A DNA stretch of 64,000 nt, from positions 62,001-126,000 of the forward strand of contig NC_014720.1 in the NCBI RefSeq assembly GCF_000166775.1, written 5' to 3'. Shown one piece after another: positions 55,217-64,000 of the stretch (the stretch's first letter is position 1; every line of letters starts with the position of its first letter). Both the position numbers and the translations under genes were made by a program. The notes under the pieces were generated by a model. That model had not been told where the DNA came from. It saw only the letters and a list, made by a program, of their open reading frames with translations, and ran no database searches. Source of the stretch: Caldicellulosiruptor kronotskyensis 2002. Its GTDB lineage: Bacteria; Bacillota; Thermoanaerobacteria; Caldicellulosiruptorales; Caldicellulosiruptoraceae.

Positions 55217-55636
55217 ATGAAAAACGAAAAGATTTATGCATATTTTATTATAATGTTTGGCTTTACTTCACTATTTTATATGGGATTAATTATTTTCGGT
55301 TACATTAGAGAAATTTTGAATAAAATTCACATTAAAAGAGTTAAAGGCTATGTTAAACGATATCTTATGCCGCAAAACAAAATTGAAAAAATATTTACAA
55401 TTATTATTGTAACTTTTTTAGTGTTCTTTTATATTTCTATTCTAATTTTTCTTTTTATAAAGTATAAGTTTTTAGGCATTTTATTGTTTGTGTTAATATT
55501 AGTCTTAATTTTGACTTTTGTACTTTTATTATTGATATTTCTTGTAAAACAAATAAAGTTTGAAGATTATTTATACAAAGGAATAAAAAACTCGAATTGT
55601 ACTATTTGGGTTATTACTAATATACTGTTAATTTAA
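55217..55636 (+). CDS. Unknown small membrane protein
   Basis: 139 residues with an N-terminal helix (IIMFGFTSLFYMGLIIFGYI), a basic loop (IKRVKGYVKRYLMPQNK) and two further long helices (about 62-82 and 85-112). No family was recognised. AGGAAGG lies upstream of the ATG. Composition is extremely A/T-rich, and it may belong with the next small membrane ORF. Confidence is limited because low-complexity hydrophobic ORFs can arise by chance in A/T-rich DNA. Confidence 0.5.
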   Translation: MKNEKIYAYFIIMFGFTSLFYMGLIIFGYIREILNKIHIKRVKGYVKRYLMPQNKIEKIFTIIIVTFLVFFYISILIFLFIKYKFLGILLFVLILVLILTFVLLLLIFLVKQIKFEDYLYKGIKNSNCTIWVITNILLI

Positions 55637-55716
55637 ATTTTTGTTATGATTTACTTTTCATCCATTCTTGATACAAATGGCTTACTTTTATTTCTCGAAG
55701 ATGAACGATTAAGGAT

Positions 55717-56166
55717 TTGGGTAATATTAAGCCTTTTTTAATACTTTTCTTGGCAATTTATAACCATTTATATTATATTTATCTTTGGATAGGATATCCT
55801 GAATACCTTCTTCAATATTATAGTAAAGGAATCAATATTAACAATTCGTTCATAGTTAGAACTAAAATTTTTTTAAGCGTACTAGTGTGGAATACGTATT
55901 ATTTAATATTCGAATTTTTAACATTACTTCCGTTAACTAATACAAACAATATTGGAATAAGATTAAATCAAATTATTAATGTTGTGGTATTTGTTGCAAA
56001 TAAGATTGCAGGAATTGATGGAATGATAGAGTTATCAGATATTTCAGAGTCTGGTCAGAAAATACTTAATTTGTTTGTTTTGTGGGGCAAAATAATATAC
56101 TTTGTTGTTATCGGTCTGTTTATTCTAAGTTTGATCAAAGAAAAATCGTTGAAAAACAGTAGGTAA
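55717..56166 (+). CDS. Unknown small membrane protein, uncertain start
   Basis: 149 residues from TTG 55717 with three hydrophobic segments (LILFLAIYNHLYYIYLWIGY; IFLSVLVWNTYYLIFEFLTL; IIYFVVIGLFILSLI). AAGGA lies only one base before the TTG and the frame is closed 15 bp upstream, so the true start is unclear and the ORF may be a remnant. No family was recognised. It precedes importer 3 but is separated from it by a terminator. Confidence 0.4.
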   Translation: MGNIKPFLILFLAIYNHLYYIYLWIGYPEYLLQYYSKGININNSFIVRTKIFLSVLVWNTYYLIFEFLTLLPLTNTNNIGIRLNQIINVVVFVANKIAGIDGMIELSDISESGQKILNLFVLWGKIIYFVVIGLFILSLIKEKSLKNSR

Positions 56167-56230
56167 AATAATTGTTGTGTATGTACTTTGCAAGTTAATC
56201 TTAACATAGATAACCAATAATAGTAATGAT

Positions 56231-56268
56231 GGGCTTCCAATTATAAGGAGGAGCCCTCTTTTTTTATG
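56231..56268 (+). terminator. Intrinsic terminator upstream of importer 3
   Basis: GGGCTTCC (56231-56238) can pair with GGAGGAGCCC (56247-56256) with a small bulge, followed by a T-rich run (CTCTTTTTTT). Confidence 0.6.
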
Positions 56269-56400
56269 CTTTTTTGTATCCAATAAATAACAGTAATTTT
56301 ACAAACCTTTTTGCATTTTTACCTACTTTAAAACAAATCAACAAGTGCTTATCATTTAAATTGTCAAATAAAAATAAACCAATTTGAAGGAGGATTGCTG

Positions 56401-57822
56401 ATGAGTAGGTTATTTTATTTGAAAAACTGGCGCCTTGTAGCAATTGTGACAGCATTGATTTTCTTGGCTGGAATTGTTTTAGGGGTCACTTTAATTTCTT
56501 CAAAACCAGCAAAAGCAGTTGCTTCTCAGACAGTTTCCATCAGGGTTGGTATTTGGCCGCTTGACAACGATGAAGCAGGGAAAAAGGCATGGGAAAAATA
56601 TGCTGCAAACTTCAAAAAGAAATATCCTAATATCAAGTTAATACCAGATCCATATTCGTACTCGCCTGAAACATTCCTTCCAAAAGCAGAAAGTGGAGAC
56701 CTCCCAAACATATTCTACACATGGTTTACAGAACCACGAAAGATAATACCAGCAGGCTATGCAGCAGATATTACAACTTATGCTAAAAAATATGGGTATG
56801 ACAAAGCAATAAATCCAGACGTTCTAAAACTTTTGACTTATAATGGGAAAATTTATGGTATTCCACGTGATGGTTATGCATTAGGGCTTTACCTCAACAT
56901 GAACCTTTTCAAAAAGGCAGGTTTAGTTGACAAAAATGGACTTCCGAAATATCCAAAAACTTGGGATGAGCTTGCAAAGACAGCACAAATCATAAAACAA
57001 AAAACAGGCAAAGCAGGATTTTTCATGCCCAGCAAAGATAACGTTGGTGGCTGGCACTTCACAGCGATAGCTTGGTGTTTTGGAGCAGAATTTGAGAAAA
57101 AGGTTGGTAATAAGTGGGTTCAAGGACTTGACAGTCCAGGGTCAGTTGCTGCACTTCAATTCATAAAGGATTTGAAATGGAAATACAACGTACTTCTTCC
57201 AAATACATTGCTCAGCTGGGGCGATTGGATAAAGTTCTATGGAACAGATCAAGTAGGTATGGTCTTAGCAGCGCCAGATGTTATTAACTTACCTGTTCAG
57301 GATTACAAAATGAGTAAAGATGCAATAGCCATTGTTCCAATTCCAAAAGGTCCAAAAGGCCAGTACACGTTGATGGGTGGAACAGCGATAATGTTCTCAT
57401 CAAACAGCACACCTGCGCAGATTGATGCATGCTTTAAGCTTCTTGAAGTGATAGGTATGTCACCAAAGGTTGACAAAGAAACACTCAATGCTATTGAGAT
57501 AAGCCTTAAGGAAAAAGCAGCTCAGGGTTTACCAGTTGGGCCAAGAGCACTTCCGGTTTGGATAAATCCAGAAAGAGTGAAAGCTGAGGATGAAATATAC
57601 AAGAAATATACGAATGTAAACATGGCACTTTTCAAACCATATTATGATGAGGCATTTAAACATTTGAAACCAGAAGAACCTTACTATTGCCAGGACCTTT
57701 ATAGAATATTAGATGGTTGTATCCAACAGGTTTTGACAAACAAGAATGCTGATCCTAAGAAAATATTACAAGCAGCAGGAAAAGAATTCCAAACTAAGTT
57801 CTTGGATAAGGTTAAAGAATAG
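56401..57822 (+). CDS. Extracellular sugar-binding protein, importer 3
   Basis: About 473 residues, CUT1 solute-binding protein. An N-terminal membrane segment (LVAIVTALIFLAGIVLGVTL) with no lipobox cysteine is followed by SIRVGIWPLDNDEAGKKAWE. Family motifs include YNGKIYGIPRDGYALGLYLN, FKKAGLVDKNGLPKYPKTWDE and LMGGTAIMFSSNSTPAQID. The inferred cargo is an alpha-linked disaccharide or oligosaccharide, because two GH65 genes follow the permeases. ATG 56401 has AAGGAGG at 7 bp. Confidence 0.92.
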   Translation: MSRLFYLKNWRLVAIVTALIFLAGIVLGVTLISSKPAKAVASQTVSIRVGIWPLDNDEAGKKAWEKYAANFKKKYPNIKLIPDPYSYSPETFLPKAESGDLPNIFYTWFTEPRKIIPAGYAADITTYAKKYGYDKAINPDVLKLLTYNGKIYGIPRDGYALGLYLNMNLFKKAGLVDKNGLPKYPKTWDELAKTAQIIKQKTGKAGFFMPSKDNVGGWHFTAIAWCFGAEFEKKVGNKWVQGLDSPGSVAALQFIKDLKWKYNVLLPNTLLSWGDWIKFYGTDQVGMVLAAPDVINLPVQDYKMSKDAIAIVPIPKGPKGQYTLMGGTAIMFSSNSTPAQIDACFKLLEVIGMSPKVDKETLNAIEISLKEKAAQGLPVGPRALPVWINPERVKAEDEIYKKYTNVNMALFKPYYDEAFKHLKPEEPYYCQDLYRILDGCIQQVLTNKNADPKKILQAAGKEFQTKFLDKVKE

Positions 57823-57842
57823 ATAAAAACTATCAAAAACAG

Positions 57843-57868
57843 GGGAGGAAGTTTAAAAACTTCCTCCC
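57843..57868 (+). promoter_or_regulatory. Intercistronic hairpin after the importer 3 binding protein
   Basis: A perfect 11-bp stem, GGGAGGAAGTT (57843-57853) and AACTTCCTCCC (57858-57868), with loop TAAA, 20 bp after the stop and without a T-run. It parallels the hairpins next to the other two binding-protein genes. Confidence 0.7.
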
Positions 57869-57924
57869 AAAATTGAATTTTATTTCAAAATTCTTGTAAA
57901 AATTTTGGAAGGTGGGATTAAATT

Positions 57925-58824
57925 GTGAATAAAAAGAATGTGATGAAATTAACAAATAGTCTTTCTGAAAATATATCAGGCTGGCTCATTTTATTGCCAA
58001 GCATAATTCTCTTTACTTTCTATATTTGGGAGCCAATGATTTATAGTTTAATTCTATCACTGAATGAAACAAAAGGTTTTAGGATAGAAAGATTTGTCGG
58101 GCTGCAAAACTACATTGATGTATTAAAAGATAGTGTATTTCATCAAGCGTTAATAAATACATTTTTCTACGTTATTTGGTCGCTGATTATAGGTTTTTTG
58201 GTACCAATAGTTGTAGCACTCATAATTAATGAAATGGTTCATCTCAACTCATTTTTTAGATTTTCAATATACTTTCCCAATATGGTCCCAGGAGTTGCTG
58301 CACTTGTTCTGTGGGGATTTTTGTTTGACCCAAGCGAAGGCGGACTTTTGAATGCAATAAGAATAAAACTTGGTCTTTATCCTTCTGACTGGTTGCAAAA
58401 TCCCAAACTTACAATTCCTCTTTTAATATTCATCATGACATGGAAAGCGGCAGGCTCAACAGCCCTGATTTATATTGCACGGCTTCAGGGAATAAATCAG
58501 GAGTTGTATGAAGCAGCATGTATTGACGGTGCAGGCATATTCAGAAGGATTATTCATATCACATTGCCAGAGCTGTATTCAACAGCAAGAATGCTTTTAA
58601 TAATGCAGATAATATTTGTTTTCCAGGTATTGTACGAGCCACTTGTTTTAACCGGTGGTGGACCAAACAATGCGTCACTTTCGTTGATGCTTCTTGCTTA
58701 CAACTATGCATTTGTTGATTTTGTTGCTGGAAAATCTGCGACTGTAAGTGTACTTGTTACATTAATTTTAATGTGCCTTACATTCATATATATGAGAGTA
58801 ACCAAAGAAAATAATAACGTTTAA
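57925..58824 (+). CDS. Sugar ABC transporter permease (MalF type), importer 3
   Basis: 299 residues, six helices. The EAA loop is ELYEAACIDGAGIFRRIIHI. SGWLILLPSIILFTFYIWEP forms TM1, and LTGGGPNNASLSLMLLAYNYA precedes the last helix. The start is GTG with GGAAGGTGGG upstream. Confidence 0.92.
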   Translation: MNKKNVMKLTNSLSENISGWLILLPSIILFTFYIWEPMIYSLILSLNETKGFRIERFVGLQNYIDVLKDSVFHQALINTFFYVIWSLIIGFLVPIVVALIINEMVHLNSFFRFSIYFPNMVPGVAALVLWGFLFDPSEGGLLNAIRIKLGLYPSDWLQNPKLTIPLLIFIMTWKAAGSTALIYIARLQGINQELYEAACIDGAGIFRRIIHITLPELYSTARMLLIMQIIFVFQVLYEPLVLTGGGPNNASLSLMLLAYNYAFVDFVAGKSATVSVLVTLILMCLTFIYMRVTKENNNV

Positions 58825-58842
58825 AGATTTGACAAGGGGGCT

Positions 58843-59727
58843 ATGAACTTGAATAAACTGGATTCAAAAACAACTGGAATTATAAATTTTCTTGATCTCC
58901 GAAAACCAGCAGTTAAGGCATTTTACTATATACTTTTATTTATTAGCTGTTGCATTGCTTTTGTATGTTTAGCACCACCATTGTGGGTGTTTTTATCAAG
59001 TCTTAAAAATATTAAAGAATTTGCTCAGGTACCACCTACTATTATTCCACATACGTTTGAGCCACAAAAGATAATAACTACATGGAAAACCCTCAATTTT
59101 ACAAAATATTATATAAACTCTTTTATTATGGTTGCTGGAAGTGTTGTATGTGCAATAGTTTTCAACGGTTTGGCGGGGTATGTTATATCCATAATAAAAC
59201 CGCGTGGTTATAGATTTGTATTTAATCTTATTTTGTGGAGCTTGATGATTCCAGCGACTATTAATCTTGTGCCTATTTTTAAAAACATTGTTGCGTTAAA
59301 ACTTAATAATTCATACATTCCGCTATGGCTTAGCTATGGTGCAAATGCTTTTTATGTGCTGCTATTTAAAAATTTCTTTGATGAGATTCCAAGAGAGATC
59401 ATTGAAGCTGCTAAGATTGATGGGTGCCCTAACTTGAGGCTTTTTTACAAGATTGTTATGCCACTTAGCGTTCCAATAATAATGGTAGTGACAATTTTTT
59501 CTATAAATGCTTCATGGTCTGATTTTCTTCTACCATATATCGTTCTTAAAAACCGTGAAAGTTATACAGTTATGATAAAAATATATGAGATGTCTTTTGG
59601 TAACACATGGATGTCTGCTGATATGAAAATGTTAGCAGTGCTTTATGCAATATTGCCACCTGTGGTATTAGTAATATTCTTTCAGAAATATCTCACCCAA
59701 GGTGTTGTGATTGGAAGTTTGAAGTAA
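58843..59727 (+). CDS. Sugar ABC transporter permease (MalG type), importer 3
   Basis: 294 residues, six helices. The EAA loop is IPREIIEAAKIDGCPNLRLF, and the C-terminal FFQKYLTQGVVIGSLK is the family end motif. AAGGGGG sits 2 bp before ATG 58843, so TTG 58849 is a possible alternative start. It follows its partner by 18 bp. Confidence 0.92.
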   Translation: MNLNKLDSKTTGIINFLDLRKPAVKAFYYILLFISCCIAFVCLAPPLWVFLSSLKNIKEFAQVPPTIIPHTFEPQKIITTWKTLNFTKYYINSFIMVAGSVVCAIVFNGLAGYVISIIKPRGYRFVFNLILWSLMIPATINLVPIFKNIVALKLNNSYIPLWLSYGANAFYVLLFKNFFDEIPREIIEAAKIDGCPNLRLFYKIVMPLSVPIIMVVTIFSINASWSDFLLPYIVLKNRESYTVMIKIYEMSFGNTWMSADMKMLAVLYAILPPVVLVIFFQKYLTQGVVIGSLK

Positions 59728-59781
59728 AAAATTTTTGCAGAACTTTATGGACAAAATAGGAAAAGATGAGGTGTTGGTAGA

Positions 59782-62079
59782 ATGATAAACAAAAAGGGTA
59801 GCAGATATGTAAAAGTAGATCCATGGCGTATAATAGAAGAAAATTTTGACAAATCAAACATGAGAATTTTAGAATCTCTGTTTACTGTGAGCAACGGTTA
59901 TATTGGCACAAGAGGCTACTTTGATGAGCTTTACACAGGGGATACTCACATCGGCACTTACGTTGCTGGTGTGTTTGAAGAAGTATATGAAAAACCTTCG
60001 TACAAAGGAGTGCCAAATAGAACCCAATTTGTTGTCAACAATGCAAACTGGCTGTACACAAGAATTATTGCAGATGGTGAGGAGCTTGACCTGAACCATT
60101 CTAATTTTTCGGAGTACAAAAGAGTCCTTGATCTTAAAAGAGGTATTTTAACAAGAGAATTTATTTGGCACACCAAAAAAGGTTCAAGTTTTAAGCTCAA
60201 GTTTGAAAGGTTTATTAGCATGACTAAAAGCAATGTATGCTGTCATAAGATGGAAATAACATCATTGGATAAAAGCGGTAAGATAAAAATCATCACTGGG
60301 GTTGATTTTTCTCACAAGCACAGGATATATGACACAAACTACTGGGAGGGCTTATTTAAATCAAATGAAAATGATTACATCTCTATTGGATGTAAAACAA
60401 TAAAGACCAACAAAATAAGCATTGCAAACTTCAAAATAGAGGTAAGCAAGGCATGTGCTCAAGGAATTGTTGAAGGAGAGAAGAAAATAGCAAAAGAGAT
60501 GGTTTTTGATATAGAAGAAAATGAAAACATAGAGATTAAAAAGGTTGTTGTTATAAATTCGTTTGATAGATTAAATGAAAATTTGCAGAGCGAAAATGGA
60601 AAGCTTTGTCAGTATATATTTGGTCAATATAGCTATTCAATACTGAAACAAGAGCATGAAAGATTCTGGGAGAGGATGTGGGAAGAAGTTGATATTGAAA
60701 TAGGACAAGATAGCGAAAATCAGCAGGGTATAAGATTCTGTATATTCCAAATGCTTCAAGCATACTCAGGCATGCAAGATGTTGTTACTGGGATTGGTGC
60801 GAAGGGCTTGAGCGGTGAAGTGTATAATGGTAATTCGTTCTGGGACAGTGAGGTTTATTGTCTCCCGTTTTACCTATTTACAAACATTGATGCAGCAAAA
60901 AAGTTATTAGAGTTTAGATACTTTACCCTGCCCCAGGCACAACAAAGAGCTAAAGAGCTTGATTTGAAAGGAGCATTTTATCCAATCGCCACAATTGATG
61001 GCACAGAGTCATGTACGCTGTGGCAGCATGCGAATTTGCAGCTTCAGGTAAGTACAGCCGTTGCATATGGACTTTATCACTATTATATTGTCACAAAAGA
61101 TGAAAAGTTTTTGTTTGAAAAAGGGACAGAGATATTAATTGAGGTTTGCAGGATGCTGGAGAGTAGGTGCCAACTTGGGCAAAAAGATGGCAAGTATGGC
61201 TTTTTTGGCGTGATGGGACCTGATGAGTTTCACATGATGGTAAACAACGATTTTTACACAAATTACATGGCAAAAAAGACTTTTGAGTTTACAATAGAGG
61301 TCTTGAAGCTGCTAAAGGCCAAAGATGAAAAATTATATAATGAAATAACCAGAAAAACAAAACTTGAAAGAAATGAAGTTGAAAGATGGGCTGATATTGC
61401 AAAAAATATGAATATAATTCAAGACCCTCAGAGCAAGGTGTTTGAACAGCATGAAGGCTATTTTAACCTGCCTCATATTGAACTTTCAACAATTCCCGAA
61501 GACCAAATTCCAATATACAAAAATTGGGCCTATGACAGGATATTCAGGTATGACATGATAAAACAGCCTGCAGTTTTGCTTTGCATGCTTTTGTACAGCA
61601 GCGACTTTACCTTTGAAGAGAAAAAGGCAAATTATGACTATTATGATTTGAGGTGTATTCATGAATCGTCACTGTCTCCTTCAATTCATTCTATTCTGGC
61701 ATGTGAACTTGGCTATTATGACAAGGCTTATGAGTACTTTAAGTATGCCACACGTTTGGACCTTGACAACTACAACAGGAATACTGACGAAGGACTTCAT
61801 ATAACTTCGCTGGCTGCAGCATGGCTGAACATCGTCTACGGTTTTGGTGGTATGAGGTCTGATACAGTGCCCATAAAGCTTGCTCCAATCATTCCAGAAA
61901 ATTGGAGTTATTATTCTTTCAGAATTAAATATAATGGGGCGGTATTAAAGATAGTTGTAGACCCACAGAATGTTACTATCAAAAAGCTCAAAGGTGCAGA
62001 TGTTGAGCTGATGGTTTATGATAAAACCTACACCATAACAGAAGATGAGATTAAAATCCCTCTTCAACAAAGGAGGTAA
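59782..62079 (+). CDS. GH65 disaccharide phosphorylase, first of two
   Basis: 765 residues, cytoplasmic, standard GH65 length. The N-terminal beta-sandwich carries LFTVSNGYIGTRGYFDE, then the (alpha/alpha)6 barrel has KGLSGEVYNGNSFWDSEVYC (substrate-site Trp/Asp). The catalytic acid is Glu482 in MGPDEFHMMVNNDFYTN, and the phosphate-site region is IHESSLSPSIHSILA. GH65 enzymes phosphorolyse alpha-glucosidic disaccharides (maltose, trehalose, kojibiose, nigerose, glucosyl-rhamnose) with inversion to beta-glucose 1-phosphate. The FHMM after GPDE differs from the common YHE of maltose/trehalose enzymes, so the substrate is open. It lies 54 bp after importer 3 with GAGGTG before the ATG. Confidence 0.93.
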   Translation: MINKKGSRYVKVDPWRIIEENFDKSNMRILESLFTVSNGYIGTRGYFDELYTGDTHIGTYVAGVFEEVYEKPSYKGVPNRTQFVVNNANWLYTRIIADGEELDLNHSNFSEYKRVLDLKRGILTREFIWHTKKGSSFKLKFERFISMTKSNVCCHKMEITSLDKSGKIKIITGVDFSHKHRIYDTNYWEGLFKSNENDYISIGCKTIKTNKISIANFKIEVSKACAQGIVEGEKKIAKEMVFDIEENENIEIKKVVVINSFDRLNENLQSENGKLCQYIFGQYSYSILKQEHERFWERMWEEVDIEIGQDSENQQGIRFCIFQMLQAYSGMQDVVTGIGAKGLSGEVYNGNSFWDSEVYCLPFYLFTNIDAAKKLLEFRYFTLPQAQQRAKELDLKGAFYPIATIDGTESCTLWQHANLQLQVSTAVAYGLYHYYIVTKDEKFLFEKGTEILIEVCRMLESRCQLGQKDGKYGFFGVMGPDEFHMMVNNDFYTNYMAKKTFEFTIEVLKLLKAKDEKLYNEITRKTKLERNEVERWADIAKNMNIIQDPQSKVFEQHEGYFNLPHIELSTIPEDQIPIYKNWAYDRIFRYDMIKQPAVLLCMLLYSSDFTFEEKKANYDYYDLRCIHESSLSPSIHSILACELGYYDKAYEYFKYATRLDLDNYNRNTDEGLHITSLAAAWLNIVYGFGGMRSDTVPIKLAPIIPENWSYYSFRIKYNGAVLKIVVDPQNVTIKKLKGADVELMVYDKTYTITEDEIKIPLQQRR

Positions 62080-62081
62080 AT

Positions 62082-64000
62082 TTGATTTTGAGCTGGAGAA
62101 TTTCAAAAGAAGGGTTTGACCCCTCTTCAATAGAATTGGATGGTAGCAGATTTCTAATTGCAAATGGATACATGGGGTACAGAGGAACCTTAGAAGAGTT
62201 TGGAAAGAATGAGCTTGTTGCGTGCACTGTTGCAGGTGTTTACGACAGGTATGATGATAAATGGCGAGAGTTAGTAAACGTGCCAAATGGACTTTTTGTA
62301 AAAGTGAATTATAACAATACCCTTCTTTCTCCAATGACTTTCCAAGATTGTGCTCACACTTATGGTCTTGATTTGAAAGATGCGTATTATTTCAGAAACA
62401 CGAAGTTTTTTGTTGATAAAGAGAAGTGGATAAAAATAAAAACAAAAAGATTTGCAAGTAGCACAGATTACCATCTTTTGTGCTTAGAATATTCTATCAC
62501 TGCAAATTTTGATTGTGAGATAGAAATAGAAACAGGAATTGATTGTGATATATGGGAGATAAACGGACCGCATTTTAAAGGGATGTCTTTCCAAAAATTA
62601 GATGGAATTTATGTGACCCGTCTAACAACCAATGAAGGTAAAAACTTCGCAGTGGCTGAAACAGCTGATCATTTAGATAATTTCATTGATAAGGAATACT
62701 TACGCTTATATGCAAGAAAAAGCAAAGTGAAATTGGCAAGTGATAAAGAGTTTAAGTTCTACAAATACATGTGTGTTACTCATTCAATTGAATTTGAAAA
62801 TCCATTTGATGAAGCGATAAAAAGAATAAATGAGGCTAAAAACTTGGGTTTTGACTATCTTTTTGAAAAGCACAGAGAAAGATGGCAAGAAAGATGGAGC
62901 ATATGCGATATCAGTATAGATGGCGATGAAAAAGCAATGCTTGCACTTCGATTTTCCATGTATCATCTTCTGAGTATTGCACCTTATCATTCTGAAAAAC
63001 TCTCAATCCCTGCACGTGGACTTTCCGGGCAGATGTACAAAGGTGCAATATTTTGGGACACAGAAATTTTCATGCTTCCTTTTTTCTCATATACACTTCC
63101 AGATGTTGCACGCAATATTGTAATGTATCGTGTACATACCTTGGATGGAGCAAGAAGAAAGGCAAAAGAATATGGCTATGGAGGTGCATTTTATGCATGG
63201 GAAAGCCAAGAGACTGGTGATGACGCATGTAGTCTTTTCAACGTCACAGATGTGATTACACAAAGACCTATAAGGACATATTTTCGGGACAAGCAGATTC
63301 ACATTAATGGCGATGTTGTCTATGGATTTTTTACCTATTACAATGCAACAGGCGATTTTTCAATCTTCTTAGAAGGTGCAGCAGAAGCTGTATTTGAGTG
63401 TGCAAAGTTCTATTACTCTTATGCGTATTATAAACCACTAAAAGACAGATTTGAAATTTTAGATGTCACAGGACCTGATGAGTACCACGAAAGAGTAAAT
63501 AACAATGCTTACACCAACAGAATAGCAAAGTTTACCTTCGAAAAGGCTATATGGTTATATGACATCCTAAAAGAGAAGTATCCAAATATCTTACAAGAAA
63601 TTGATTCAAAAACATGTATTTCCCAGTATATTGAAAAAATTAAAGAAGCAGAGCAAAAGATATTCTTACAAAAGCCAAATGAAGAAGGGATCATTGAGCA
63701 GTTTGATGGTTACCTTAAGTTAGAAGACATAGAAGTTGAAAAGCTAAAAGACAAGATGCTACATCCTTATGAGTACCTTGGCGGTGGAAATGGTTTGGCA
63801 ACTCAAACTCAGGTGATAAAACAGGCTGATGTAGTTGTGCTTTTGAATTTATTTGAAAGTGAATATGAAAAGGCAATCTTAAAAGCAAACTGGGAGTACT
63901 ACAATGGGCGCACAGAACATGGTTCTACCCTCAGCTACAGCATGTACGGACTTTTAGCTGCGAAACTCGGTAAACTAAAGGATGCTTATGAATACTTTTT
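62082..64000 (+). CDS. GH65 disaccharide phosphorylase, second copy, truncated by the window edge
   Basis: At least 639 residues, open to the end of the window. It has the same domain order as its neighbour: FLIANGYMGYRGTLEEFG near the N-terminus, ARGLSGQMYKGAIFWDTEIF for the substrate pocket, catalytic acid Glu467 in DVTGPDEYHERVNNNAYTN, and HPYEYLGGGNGLATQTQVIK further on. The YHERVNNNAYTN form is the canonical GH65 one, unlike the first gene, so the two probably differ in substrate. TTG 62082 has AGGAGG 5 bp upstream (TTG 62088 is an alternative), 2 bp after the previous stop, so the pair is translationally coupled. Confidence 0.92.
   Translation, partial: MILSWRISKEGFDPSSIELDGSRFLIANGYMGYRGTLEEFGKNELVACTVAGVYDRYDDKWRELVNVPNGLFVKVNYNNTLLSPMTFQDCAHTYGLDLKDAYYFRNTKFFVDKEKWIKIKTKRFASSTDYHLLCLEYSITANFDCEIEIETGIDCDIWEINGPHFKGMSFQKLDGIYVTRLTTNEGKNFAVAETADHLDNFIDKEYLRLYARKSKVKLASDKEFKFYKYMCVTHSIEFENPFDEAIKRINEAKNLGFDYLFEKHRERWQERWSICDISIDGDEKAMLALRFSMYHLLSIAPYHSEKLSIPARGLSGQMYKGAIFWDTEIFMLPFFSYTLPDVARNIVMYRVHTLDGARRKAKEYGYGGAFYAWESQETGDDACSLFNVTDVITQRPIRTYFRDKQIHINGDVVYGFFTYYNATGDFSIFLEGAAEAVFECAKFYYSYAYYKPLKDRFEILDVTGPDEYHERVNNNAYTNRIAKFTFEKAIWLYDILKEKYPNILQEIDSKTCISQYIEKIKEAEQKIFLQKPNEEGIIEQFDGYLKLEDIEVEKLKDKMLHPYEYLGGGNGLATQTQVIKQADVVVLLNLFESEYEKAILKANWEYYNGRTEHGSTLSYSMYGLLAAKLGKLKDAYEYF

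Overview
The window reads as chromosome of a thermophilic, plant-polysaccharide-degrading Gram-positive anaerobe, most likely Caldicellulosiruptor or a close relative. The case rests on low GC with AGA/ATA-rich codon use, strong AGGAGG-type ribosome binding sites, frequent TTG/GTG starts, an S-layer-anchored multimodular glucanase, YesM/YesN two-component pairs beside CUT1-type sugar importers, and a WalR/WalK-YycH-YycI locus. The species is an inference. No rRNA, tRNA or CRISPR array was seen.

Layout. (1) 1-1482: the tail of an unknown gene, a SpoIIM-like membrane protein and a metallo-beta-lactamase-fold hydrolase. (2) 1498-12292: a surface polysaccharide cluster holding a TPR-tailed O-antigen ligase/polymerase-like protein, three glycosyltransferases, a Wzy-like polymerase, a Wzx flippase, UDP-galactopyranose mutase and a WbaP-type initiating transferase. 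The core (about 3.7-10.8 kb) looks more AT-rich than its flanks, like an exchangeable cassette. (3) 12.3-19.5 kb: a coiled-coil repeat protein, a macrodomain protein, small unknowns, and a run of unknown secreted proteins damaged by a frameshift, a nonsense codon and an IS256-family element whose own transposase is broken. (4) 19.7-27.1 kb: pyrG, an unknown membrane protein, and walR-walK-(small secreted protein)-yycH-yycI.

(5) 27.3-64 kb is a large carbohydrate-utilisation island centred on beta-1,3-glucan. It contains importer 1 (two permeases and a solute-binding protein), YesM/YesN pair 1, a 1732-residue SLH-GH16 glucanase with six C-terminal binding modules, a GH94/GH149/GH161-like phosphorylase, YesM/YesN pair 2, importer 2, and a GH81 endo-beta-1,3-glucanase with a CBM32-like module. 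Then come an unknown membrane protein, a GH11-CBM36 xylanase, two small membrane proteins, importer 3 and two tandem GH65 phosphorylases, the second running off the window.

Proposed working model (inference): surface GH16 and secreted GH81 cut beta-1,3-glucan (callose, laminarin or fungal glucan). Importers 1 and 2 take up the oligosaccharides under control of the two YesMN pairs, and the cytoplasmic phosphorylase cleaves them to glucose 1-phosphate. Importer 3 with the GH65 pair would do the same for alpha-linked disaccharides. None of the importers has its own ATPase, so a shared MsmX-type ATPase elsewhere is expected.
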